Made by a program: the position numbers and the translations under genes
DNA from: Roseiarcus sp963832305
GTDB lineage: Bacteria; Pseudomonadota; Alphaproteobacteria; Rhizobiales; Beijerinckiaceae
Length of the DNA: 64,000 bases
Direction: 5' to 3'
NCBI GenBank assembly: GCA_963832305.1
Contig: CAWHTU010000016.1
Span: 248,001-312,000 of the forward strand
The notes under the pieces: model-generated
Seen by the model: only the letters and a program-made list of their open reading frames with translations
Told to the model about the DNA's origin: nothing
Databases searched by the model: none
Part shown: positions 35,881 through 44,054 of the stretch, piece after piece
Numbering within the stretch: the first letter of the stretch is position 1
Layout: the number at the start of each line of letters is the position of its first letter

Positions 35881-35984
35881 GGAAGGAAAGCAAAATCCAC
35901 GGAAGCAAATCAAAGGGAAAAGCGGAAGGAAAGCAAAGGCCGGCCGGAAGGAAAGCAAAGGGAAACGGAAGGAAAGCAAAGGCC
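35881..35984 (+). repeat. Array B: five units of GGAAGGAAAGCAAAG (plus strand)
   Basis: Units start at 35881, 35901, 35924, 35946 and 35967 (spacing 20, 23, 22, 21). Four begin with the exact core GGAAGGAAAGCAAA; the second is degenerate (GGAAGCAAATCAAAG). The inter-core bases vary. Same motif family as array A at 22291-22397. Confidence 0.85.
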
Positions 35985-36084
35985 TTCGAGAGGATCGTCA
36001 ACACTCGTTTTGTCGTTTACTTTCAGTTTGTTACACCAATATCTCAAGACACCGATCGAAGGAACGCGCCCCTTTCTCACGCTT

Positions 36085-36128
36085 CGGAGCGGATCCCGCG
36101 GCAGAACGGGACGCTCCGCTCCATTTTT
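36085..36128 (+). terminator. Strong intrinsic terminator
   Basis: CGGAGCG pairs with CGCTCCG, with an inner TCCCG/CGGGA helix, and a TTTTT run (36124-36128) follows six bases later. It could end the erpA transcript or a small RNA starting downstream of array B. Confidence 0.75.
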
Positions 36129-36287
36129 GGTGGTCAAAGATCGACTCACGCCGGTCCGGAGGTCGTCACATATGTCCGCTTCCCTTTGGCTCTCCCCTCT
36201 TGTCGAAGATTTGCAGCATAGCAGGAATTTCTGGAAAAGGGAAACGCTTTTCGATTCTTGTTCGCGGGCGGGTAGTTCCTCGAGGAC

Positions 36288-37115
36288 CTATTCGGGCGCC
36301 TCGGTCGAGAGCGCCCAGCCGTCGGCGCGCAGCCAGTCGGAGCGGCTTGGCGCGCCGCCGAAGCGCAGCGAGCGCACCCGCCGCGACCCGCCGCGGCGGA
36401 ACGCCTCGTCGAGCCGCCGGCCGATCGCCGGATCCTGCGCGCCTTCGCAAGCGATGAACACGACGGCGGACAGGAAGCGCGCCGGCCAGACGTCCCCGCG
36501 TTCGGGCCGCGTCACCAGCAGCATCGCGCCGGTCGAGTTCGCCGTCTGAAGCGGAAAGACGAGCCGGCCGCCGACCTTGAGCGCGTCGAGCCAGGCGCTG
36601 AGCGGATGGGTGGCGGCGGCGTTGACATAGATGGCGTCGGCCTCGGGGAGGTGCTCGATTCCCGAACGGGCCCGGACTTCGACCTGGGCGTAGCCCGCGA
36701 GGTTCATTCTCGCCCGCTCGGCGATGTCAGGCTCGATCTCGTAGGCGAAGACCCTGCCCTCCGGGCCCACGAGACAAGCGAGGATCGCGGTGTAGTAGCC
36801 GGCGCCGGCGCCGATCTGGACCACCGTGTCGCCCGTCTTCAGCCCGAGCGCGTCGATCGATTGCGCGTGCAGCGACGGCTGGCCGTTGTTGATGCCGCGC
36901 TTCGCGTCGATCGCGACGAGTACGTCTTCATAGAGGCGGGCGGGGTCGTCGGCGGTCGTCGGGCCGAAAAGGCCGCCCGAACCGATGCGCCACGGCGGCG
37001 GACCGGCGAAATCCTCACGCGGCACGGCGGCGAAGGCCGCCTCGATCCTCGGGTCGCCGGCGCCGCGGGTCACCTCGGCGGCATAGGCCCGCCGGCGCTT
37101 GGCAATCTCATCCAT
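36288..37115 (-). CDS. pcm: Protein-L-isoaspartate O-methyltransferase
   Basis: 275 residues. PCMT fold: PREDFAGPPPW, then NGQPSLHAQSIDALGL and the SAM site VVQIGAGAGYYTAILACLVG, followed by GRVFAYEIEPDIAERARMNL. It repairs isoaspartyl damage or, in longer Rhizobiales forms, acts as a general methyltransferase. Start ATG 37115 opens the domain; a longer in-frame extension upstream is arginine-rich and unlikely. Confidence 0.85.
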   Translation of the reverse strand: MDEIAKRRRAYAAEVTRGAGDPRIEAAFAAVPREDFAGPPPWRIGSGGLFGPTTADDPARLYEDVLVAIDAKRGINNGQPSLHAQSIDALGLKTGDTVVQIGAGAGYYTAILACLVGPEGRVFAYEIEPDIAERARMNLAGYAQVEVRARSGIEHLPEADAIYVNAAATHPLSAWLDALKVGGRLVFPLQTANSTGAMLLVTRPERGDVWPARFLSAVVFIACEGAQDPAIGRRLDEAFRRGGSRRVRSLRFGGAPSRSDWLRADGWALSTEAPE

Positions 37116-37224
37116 AGCGCTGCGACGATCCCAATCTCCTGACGCCACAATATCCCGCCTTCGCCGGGTCCGCATTGATCTTTGCCCGGTTCCGACCCAG
37201 CATGCAGGCAACGGGAGGTCGCCC

Positions 37225-37694
37225 ATGGGTCAGACGATCGACGGCGGCTGCGCTTGCGGCGAACTGCGCTATCGGCTCGACTCGAAACCCATGTTCGTAC
37301 ACTGCTGCCACTGCCGGGACTGTCAGCGACAAACCGGCAGCGCATTCGTGCTCAATGCGCTGATCGAGACGAAGTCGTGTGGAGAGATTCTCCGGCGAGA
37401 CCCGCGCCTTCGCCGCTCCGACCGATAGCGGGCTGCCGCACGACATTCACCGCTGTGCATCCTGCGGAACCGCGGTGTGGAGTTCACTATGGCGGCCGCA
37501 CGGCCCTCTCGTTCGTTCGCGTCGGCACGCTCGACGAGCCGTCGGACCTCCCGCCCGATGTGCATATTTACACCCGCTCCAAGCTGCCGTGGATCGCTTT
37601 GCCCGCCGAAGTCCCGGCCTTTCTGGCCTACTACGATTCAAAGTCGCTCTGGCCGCCCGAGAGCCTTGCGCGGCGCAAGGCGATCCTGGGGTGA
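37225..37694 (+). pseudogene. GFA-family (CENP-V/Mss4-fold) protein, two frameshifts
   Basis: N-terminus MGQTIDGGCACGELRYRLDS followed by HCCHCRDCQRQTGSAF shows the zinc-binding cysteines of the glutathione-dependent formaldehyde-activating (GFA) fold. Removing one base near 37379 gives VERFSGETRAFAAPTDSG and the later HRCASCGTAVWS; removing one T at 37483-37484 restores YGGRTALSFVRVGTLDEP and the natural stop at 37694. The family includes small thiol-binding enzymes and uncharacterised proteins; the substrate is not known. Confidence 0.75.
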
Positions 37695-37722
37695 CAACAG
37701 GGCCGCTCCACGTTGAGGCCAA

Positions 37723-37746
37723 GGGAGGGAGGGAGGGAGGGAGGGA
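37723..37746 (+). repeat. (GGGA)6 microsatellite at a ribosome-binding site
   Basis: Six perfect GGGA units end 7 bases before the ATG of the methyltransferase at 37754, so the tract itself forms the Shine-Dalgarno region. It has the form of a G-quadruplex sequence (four or more GGG runs). Confidence 0.9.
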
Positions 37747-37753
37747 GGAAACA

Positions 37754-38532
37754 ATGGTCGGATACACACTGCCGCACGATCTCACGGGCGAGCGACAGCG
37801 ACTGGCGCTCATGTCGGCGCTGCTCGATCCGATGGAGCGAGCTCACATCGAGCGTCTAGGGGTCAAGCCCGGATGGCGCTGCCTCGAGCTCGGCGCCGGC
37901 AACGCCTCAATTTCGTGGATCATGGCGGAGCTCGTCGCGCCATCCGGCCACGTGGTCGCGAGCGACATCGACGTCCGCTACATGGCAGACATCAAGGTCG
38001 CTGGGCTCGAAGTGCGCCGCCTCGATGTCACAACCGACGCGATCGAGCATGAAGCCTGTGACTTCGTGGTGGCGCGCGCTCTGCTTCATCACCTGCCGGA
38101 CCGCAAGAGCGCGCTCAAGCGCATGGTCGAGGCGGTGAAGCCGGGTGGCGTCATTCTTTCAATTGAGCCCGACATGCTGCCATGCACGGTCGCCGAGCCC
38201 GCGTCGATGGAGGCGTTCTGGCGAGGCTGGCTGAAATGGTCCGAGCAATCGGGCATCGACTATTTGGTCGGGCGGCGAATTCCCTCGTGGTTAATTCGCT
38301 CGGAATGGACGGCGTCGCGGGAGAAGGACGCACCGCGCACTTCAGCGGCGGCTCGGATTGGGCGACCTACTGGGTGAGCACCATTCGAGAGTTGGCGCCG
38401 TCCCTCCTGAAGTCGGGCAATGTGACCCAGGAAATGCTCGAGGAATTTTATTCCCTCTATGACGATCCGCGCTATTGGACGAGCGTCATTGCCTTCACTG
38501 CGACTTCGGGGCGGAAACCGCCGCTCATTTGA
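37754..38532 (+). pseudogene. SAM-dependent methyltransferase, one frameshift
   Basis: About 258 residues if repaired. SAM motif I is CLELGAGNASISWIMAELVA, then VVASDIDVRYMADIK and a motif of HHLPDRKSALKRMVEAVKPG. The frame changes near 38280, after YLVGRRIPS, into LVNSLGMDGVAGEGRTAHFS and continues to the stop at 38532. This break needs one base added or two removed, unlike the others. Its last bases overlap the convergent Flp pilin gene. Substrate unknown. Confidence 0.75.
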
Positions 38533-38686
38533 GCCCGTTGCCGACCTCGGTGAAGACCGTGCTCACTTTCGTGCCGACGGTCTGGACCGCGGCGATGATA
38601 AAGAGCGCAATGAGGCTCGCCATGAGCGCATATTCAATCGCCGTTGCGCCATCCTCGTTGTTGAAGAATCGGGCAAGGATCGCCAT
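38525..38686 (-). CDS. flp: Flp/Fap-type pilin
   Basis: A 53-residue type IVb prepilin. Short leader, then DGATAIEYALMASLIALFII and VQTVGTKVSTVFTEVGN. The G-A-T-A-I-E-Y-A-L cleavage region with its conserved Glu at mature position 5 is diagnostic. Prepilin peptidase and Tad/Cpa assembly genes are not in the window, so this is an orphan pilin gene. The 3' ends of this gene and the methyltransferase overlap by 8 bases. Confidence 0.88.
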   Translation of the reverse strand: MAILARFFNNEDGATAIEYALMASLIALFIIAAVQTVGTKVSTVFTEVGNGLK

Positions 38687-38881
38687 CGTGTGAGTTCCTT
38701 TCGGCTTGACGCGTGGCGCAAGACCGCGCTTCGCGTAGGTTCATGCCCGCGACCATCGCGCCACAGGCGTTAACGGACGCCTAGGCGGCGCGAATAAACT
38801 CCAAACTCGTTCAGTGTTGGTTCTCGAATCGTGTTAAGAATTGGCGCATTTTGCCGCCTCCCCGGTTCGTCGAATAACGGC

Positions 38882-41134
38882 CTATCCCTCGAACCTGTTG
38901 CTCTTCGGGAACCCCTTGGGCGGCAGGCGGCCGGCTTCGGCGCGATTGCCGATCCAGTCCTTGAGGTCGCGCCGATCGACGGTGAAAGTGCGGCCCGCCG
39001 AATCGCGCCAGGTGAGGCCGTCGGCGAGGGCGAACACTTTGGCGTCGGCTATGCCGCCGTCCTTGTAGCGCTGCAGACGCGTGCCCTTGCCGCGCGACAT
39101 TTCGTTGAGCTGCGCGCGCGGAAAGACAAGCAGCTTGCGGTTCTCCCCGATGACGGCGACATGGTCGCCGGCGGCCGGGACGATCAGCGCCGCGGTCGCA
39201 GGGGCCGTGACATTGAGGACCGCCCGCCCCTTGCGCGTCGACGACAAAAGCTCGTCGTCGCCAATGATGAAGCCATTGCCGTCGCTTGACGCGATGAGGC
39301 GCTTTGTCCCTGCCGCGTAGGCCCACACCGCGACGATCGAGGCGCTCTCGTCGAGGTCGGCCATGAGCCGGATCGGCTCGCCCTGCCCTCGCCCTCCGGG
39401 CAATTTGGCGGCCTCGAGGGTGAAAACCTTGCCGTCGCTGGTCAGCGCCAGGATTTTCGATGTCGTCTCGGCGAAGAACGAAGTTTTCAGGGTGTCGTCG
39501 GCCTTGAAGGTCGCCGAGGAGAGGTCCGCCACCTGCCCTTTCAGCGCGCGAATCCATCCCTTCTGCGACACGACGACGGTGACCGGCTCGCGCTCGATCA
39601 TCGCCTCTGCGAGATCGGCAACCACGACATCGGGCGCTGCTTCGAAGCTCGTCCGCCGCCGGCCGAGCTTCGTCTCGGGCCCGAACTTCTTTTTGACGTC
39701 GCGAATCTCGACTGCGATCATCTGCCATTGCTTCCTCTCGCTGGCGAGAAGCGACTCGATCGAGGCTTTCTCCTTGCTGAGGTCGTCCTGCTCCTTGCGC
39801 AGCGCCATCTCCTCGAGCCGGCGCAGGCTTCGTAAGCGGGTGTCGAGAACGTAGACGGCCTGCAGCTCGGACAGACTGAAGCGGAGTTTCAGCGCCTCTT
39901 TCGGGTCGTCGTCCTCGCGAACGATGCGGATCACCTCGTCGAGATTGAGAAAGACGATGATCATGCCGGCCAGCAGCTCGAGCCGCTTGTCGATCGCGGC
40001 CAGCCGGTGGCGCGAGCGGCGGGTGAGCACCGCGCGCCGGTGGTCGAGCCATTGCCTGAGCGCTTCCCCGAGCGACACCACCCTCGGCGTCACGCCGTCG
40101 ACGAGCACGTTCATGTTGACCGAGACCCGCGCTTCAAGCTCGGTCAGCCGGAACAGGGATTCCATCAGCGTTTCGGGCTCGACCGCGCGGGTGCGGGGCT
40201 CGAGCACGATGCGGACGTCCTCGGTCGACTCGTCGCGCACGTCGGCGAGCAGCGGGAGTTTGCGCTCGTTGAGCAGATTGGCGATCTCTTCGATCAGCCG
40301 CGACTTCTGGACGCCGTAGGGAATCTCGCTGACGACCGCGACCCAGCCGCCGCGGCCCGTATCCTCCTTCGTCCACCGCGCGCGGAGACGGAAGGCGCCG
40401 CGGCCGGCGCGGTAGGTTTCGATGATCGCGGCCTTGGCGTCGATGACGACGCCGCCGGTCGGGAAGTCCGGACCCGGCACAAACTCGGCCAGCGCCTCGG
40501 CGTCGGCAGCCGGATGGGCGATGAGATAGAGCGCGGCGTCGCAGAGTTCGGCGATGTTGTGCGGCGGCACCGACGTCGCCATGCCGACCGCGATGCCCTG
40601 GGCGCCGTTGGCGAGCAGGTTCGGCACGGCCGACGGCATGACGATCGGCTCTTGCGTGTCGCCCGAGTAGTTGTCGCGCCAGTCGACCAAATCTTCCTCG
40701 ACGCCCTCCATGAGGAGACGGGCGACGTCGGTCATCCGGGCCTCGGTGTAGCGGTAGGCGGCGGCGTTGTCGCCGTCGATGTTGCCGAAATTGCCCTGCC
40801 CCTCGATCAGCGGGTAGCGCGATGCGAAATCCTGCGCCAGACGCACCAGGGCCTCGTAGATCGCCTGATCGCCGTGCGGATGAAACGACCCCATCACGTC
40901 GCCGACGATCTTCGCGCATTTCTTGAAGGCCGTGCCGGGATCGAGCTTGAGGATGTGCATGCCGTAGAGAATGCGGCGGTGCACGGGCTTCAGCCCGTCG
41001 CGGGCGTCTGGAAGCGCGCGCCCCATGATGGTCGAGAGCGCATAGGCGAGATAGCGCTCTTCCAGCGCCTCCCGCAGGTTGACCTCGATCGGCGCCGAAG
41101 GCGGGATCGGCGGCGGCGAAACGGATTTGACCAT
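38882..41134 (-). CDS. parC: DNA topoisomerase IV subunit A
   Basis: 750 residues. The breakage-rejoining domain is clear: LPDARDGLKPVHRRILYGMH, then AYRYTEARMTDVARLLMEGV with the catalytic Tyr, and QGIAVGMATSVPPHNIAELC. The C-terminal half forms the beta-pinwheel blades (VTVVVSQKGWIRALKGQVAD). It unlinks daughter chromosomes together with ParE, which is not in the window. Length is normal and no break is seen. Confidence 0.95.
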   Translation of the reverse strand: MVKSVSPPPIPPSAPIEVNLREALEERYLAYALSTIMGRALPDARDGLKPVHRRILYGMHILKLDPGTAFKKCAKIVGDVMGSFHPHGDQAIYEALVRLAQDFASRYPLIEGQGNFGNIDGDNAAAYRYTEARMTDVARLLMEGVEEDLVDWRDNYSGDTQEPIVMPSAVPNLLANGAQGIAVGMATSVPPHNIAELCDAALYLIAHPAADAEALAEFVPGPDFPTGGVVIDAKAAIIETYRAGRGAFRLRARWTKEDTGRGGWVAVVSEIPYGVQKSRLIEEIANLLNERKLPLLADVRDESTEDVRIVLEPRTRAVEPETLMESLFRLTELEARVSVNMNVLVDGVTPRVVSLGEALRQWLDHRRAVLTRRSRHRLAAIDKRLELLAGMIIVFLNLDEVIRIVREDDDPKEALKLRFSLSELQAVYVLDTRLRSLRRLEEMALRKEQDDLSKEKASIESLLASERKQWQMIAVEIRDVKKKFGPETKLGRRRTSFEAAPDVVVADLAEAMIEREPVTVVVSQKGWIRALKGQVADLSSATFKADDTLKTSFFAETTSKILALTSDGKVFTLEAAKLPGGRGQGEPIRLMADLDESASIVAVWAYAAGTKRLIASSDGNGFIIGDDELLSSTRKGRAVLNVTAPATAALIVPAAGDHVAVIGENRKLLVFPRAQLNEMSRGKGTRLQRYKDGGIADAKVFALADGLTWRDSAGRTFTVDRRDLKDWIGNRAEAGRLPPKGFPKSNRFEG

Positions 41135-41555
41135 GCGTTTGGGTTAGCCCGGGGGCTGAGTCGCGGCAAGCGCGGCGGGCCAGAGGGCGCGAGGCGCCTA
41201 AATATTCACCCCCTTCGATGCTGCTCAATTTCGCGCCATGCTATCGCCCCGAGCGGCTAGCGTCGAAGACGGTCCTATTTCCCGCGACGAGGTCGGCGAA
41301 GGAATCGGGGGAACCGATTCAGCTTGGCGCAAGTTACCTTCGTGAACCTTGGGGTAACCCATCACACTTGTTGTGATCCTCATGCTTGCGCTTGCCATTT
41401 CGAACAGTCCGGCGGCAGGATAGCGAATCGAATGAGTCGGAGCGACGGCATGGCTCTTGCTTCGGCATAGTGTACAGCGTGATTTGAGTTGAAAGGAGGA
41501 AAACTCCCAAGGTTCGGCATGAAATCCAACTTAGCAACCCGTAAAGGGGACTGAG
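41135..41555. other. Gene-free gap before the small secreted protein
   Basis: About 420 bases. I found no gene, tRNA or known RNA. The last part contains AAAGGAGGAAAA (41493-41504) and then GTAAAGGGGACTGAG before the ATG at 41556. Confidence 0.45.
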
Positions 41556-41873
41556 ATGATTGCTCGAACCGTGGCGCTCCTATTCGCGCTCTCCGCCACC
41601 GCTGCGGAAGCTCATGACTATTGGTCTGATGGGAAACCCATCCCGGACTGGGTGAAAGCATCGTGCTGCGGCCCTGCTGACGCTCATCACCTTCGCCCCG
41701 AACAGGTCCACCGGATTTCCGACGAGTTCTACTCGGTCGACGGCTATGTCCGCCGCATACCTGTCGGGCAGGCGCTGCCCAGCCAGGACGGAGACTATTG
41801 GATCTTCTACCGGGACGACGGCGGCGGCAGCCAGTCTGGCGTCTACTGCTTCTTCGTGCCGATGGACTTCTGA
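41556..41873 (+). CDS. Small secreted protein of unknown function
   Basis: 105 residues with a signal peptide (ARTVALLFALSATAAEAHDY) and a short mature domain: WVKASCCGPADAHHLRPEQV, then VPVGQALPSQDGDYWIFY-type sequence. It has three cysteines (adjacent CC and one in VYCFFVP) and several histidines, suggesting metal or disulfide chemistry. I recognise the general type from Rhizobiales (hypothetical exported protein) but no function. RBS AAAGGGG is well placed. Confidence 0.7.
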   Translation: MIARTVALLFALSATAAEAHDYWSDGKPIPDWVKASCCGPADAHHLRPEQVHRISDEFYSVDGYVRRIPVGQALPSQDGDYWIFYRDDGGGSQSGVYCFFVPMDF

Positions 41874-42168
41874 TTTCCGTCGGCCGTTTTCTCTGACGCC
41901 GATCCCCCGCCGGCCTCCGTTCGGCGCTGGGGAAGCGCTTGCGGCGGGCGCTCTCATCCACGCGGGCGTTCTCGCTCCGTCGATGACGGTATGGACTTCC
42001 TCTTGTGGCCACGGGTCGCCGGGAGGGTGACGCGTCGCGCCTCTTCCCCTACATGTTGAGCGCGGCCCGGCCCGAGCGTGTCGCCGGCACGGGGCCGGCG
42101 CGCCTTGTCCGCCGCCGTCCGGCGCTGAAGCTCGTCGATCGAGCGCGCCCACGAGGGGAGGAACGGCG
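41874..42168. other. Gap before the ABC exporter
   Basis: 295 GC-rich bases with no gene recognised; presumably carries the ABC operon promoter (GAGGGGAGGAACGGCG precedes the ATG). Confidence 0.4.
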
Positions 42169-43095
42169 ATGCCGCCGATGATATCCATCGCCGCCGTGAC
42201 CAAGCGCTATAAGTCGGGCCTGGTCGCGCTCGATGCGGTCGATCTCGAGATCGCCAAAGGCGAGATTTTCGCCCTCCTCGGCCCCAACGGCGCCGGCAAG
42301 ACGACGCTGATCGGCGTCACCTGCGGCACGGTGTCGATGACGTCGGGGCGGATACTGATCGACGGCCATGACGTCGTGAGCGACTATCGCGCCGCAAGAG
42401 CGATGGTTGGCCTGGTGCCGCAGGAGATTGCGCTCGATATTTTCTCCTCCGTCCTGCATTCGGTCAGCTTCAGCCGCAGGCTGTTCGGCCGCCCTGCCAA
42501 TCCTGCGTTCATCGAGCGGCTGCTGCGCGACCTGTCGCTGTGGGACAAGCGCGACACCCGAATCGTCGAGTTGTCGGGCGGCATGAAGCGGCGGGTGATG
42601 ATCGCCAAGGCGCTCAGCCACGAACCCGAGGTGCTCTTCCTCGATGAACCGACCGCCGGCGTCGACGTCAACCTCCGCCGCGACATGTGGGCGCTGGTGC
42701 GCCGGCTGCGCGCCCAAGGCGTCACCGTCATCCTGACCACACATTACATCGAGGAGGCCGAGGAGATGGCGGACCGGGTCGGCGTCATCAACAACGGCCG
42801 GATCTTGCTGGTCGAGGACAAGGCGGCGCTGATGCGCAAACTCGGCAAGCGTCGTCTGACGCTCGCGTTGCACGAGCCGCTGCCCGCGCTGCCCGAGGAG
42901 CTCGCCGGCTGGCCGCTCGAACTCGAAGACGGCGGGCGGCGGCTGTCCTATCGCTTCGATGCTTCGGCCGAAGACACCGGCGTCCCCACGCTTCTTCGCC
43001 GCCTCAGCGAGATCGGCGTCGATTTCACGGATCTCGACACCACGACCACGACGCTCGAGGACATTTTCGTCGATCTTGTGGGACGCGCCGCGTGA
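42169..43095 (+). CDS. ABC-2 type exporter ATP-binding subunit
   Basis: 308 residues. Walker A LLGPNGAGKTTLIGV, signature VELSGGMKRRVMIAKAL, Walker B VLFLDEPTAGVDV, switch His in TTHYIEEAEEMADR. The C-terminal 70 residues match the regulatory tail of daunorubicin/NodI-type exporters. The permease follows with a GTGA overlap. The substrate is not predictable. Confidence 0.92.
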   Translation: MPPMISIAAVTKRYKSGLVALDAVDLEIAKGEIFALLGPNGAGKTTLIGVTCGTVSMTSGRILIDGHDVVSDYRAARAMVGLVPQEIALDIFSSVLHSVSFSRRLFGRPANPAFIERLLRDLSLWDKRDTRIVELSGGMKRRVMIAKALSHEPEVLFLDEPTAGVDVNLRRDMWALVRRLRAQGVTVILTTHYIEEAEEMADRVGVINNGRILLVEDKAALMRKLGKRRLTLALHEPLPALPEELAGWPLELEDGGRRLSYRFDASAEDTGVPTLLRRLSEIGVDFTDLDTTTTTLEDIFVDLVGRAA

Positions 43096-43872
43096 GAAGT
43101 TCGAGGGCAATCAATCTCGACGGCGTCTTGGCGATCTACCGCTACGAGCTTCGGCGGACGCAGCGCACGATCTGGCAAAGCGTGGCGACGCCGGTGATCA
43201 CCACCGCGCTCTATTTCGTCGTGTTCGGGGCGGCGATCGGCTCGCGCATCAGCGAAGTCGGCGGCGTGAGCTTACGGCGCGTTCATCGTGCCGGGCCTCA
43301 TCATGCTGTCGCTCTTGACGCAAAGCATCACCAACGCCTCGATCGGAATCTACTTTCCCAAATTCGTCGGCACGATCTTCGAACTCCTGTCGGCGCCGCT
43401 ATCTTCGATTGAGGCGGTCTGCGCCTATGTCGGCGCGGCGGCGACCAAATCGATCGGCATCGGGCTGGTCATTCTGTTGACCGCGACGCTGTTTGTGCCG
43501 GTGCGCATCGACCATCCCTTCTGGATGATCGCCTTCCTGATCCTGACCTCGGTCGCGTTCAGCCTGTTCGGCTTCATCATCGGGATCTGGGCGAAGAATT
43601 TCGAGCAGCTCGCGATCATTCCGGCGCTCATCGTCACGCCCCTGACCTTCCTCGGCGGCGCCTTTTATTCGATCGACATGCTGCCGCCGTTCTGGCGTGG
43701 CGTCAGCCTGTTCAATCCGGTGGTCTATCTCGTCAGCGGCTTCCGCTGGAGCTTCTACGGCAAGGGCGACGTCAGCGTCGCCGCTAGCCTCGGCTTCACG
43801 ATGCTGTTCATTGCTGCGTGCCTCGGGGCGTTGGTGTGGATCTTCCGCACCGGCTGGCGGCTGAAACCGTGA
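43092..43872 (+). pseudogene. ABC-2 type exporter permease, one frameshift
   Basis: About 259 residues if repaired. N-terminus with IYRYELRRTQRTIWQSVATP and VITTALYFVVFGAAIG is followed by a break at TT 43273-43274 (AGCTTACGG where AGC-TAC-GGC is expected). Removing one T gives SYGAFIVPGLIMLSLLTQSI and then six-helix permease sequence to VWIFRTGWRLKP. Start GTG 43092 overlaps the ATPase stop. The NodJ/DrrB-type layout pairs with the upstream ATPase. Confidence 0.82.
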
Positions 43873-44054
43873 TGCGGAACGGGCCGCGCTGCGCGGGGCT
43901 GACGTCGTGGTTTCGACGGCGTTTGGCGACGCGGACGACTGCTTCCGCGATCCAGAACGTGCATTCCGTCGCGTTGACTTGGCCGCGACGCAAGTCCTAG
44001 AGGACAATGCAGCGGCCGCTAACGAATTGCGATCTCGCAAGGGAGGAACGCGCT

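Larger units (their letters stand above)
35853..36287. other. Gene-free gap with array B and a strong terminator
   Basis: 435 bases with no protein gene. It contains repeat array B (35881-35984), an AT-richer stretch (36005-36050) and a strong terminator hairpin (36085-36118 plus T-run). A short transcript ending at that hairpin is possible. Confidence 0.5.

Noticed and set aside
41135..41555. tRNA or riboswitch in the gap before the secreted protein
   Set aside because: No cloverleaf or known aptamer pattern was found by eye.
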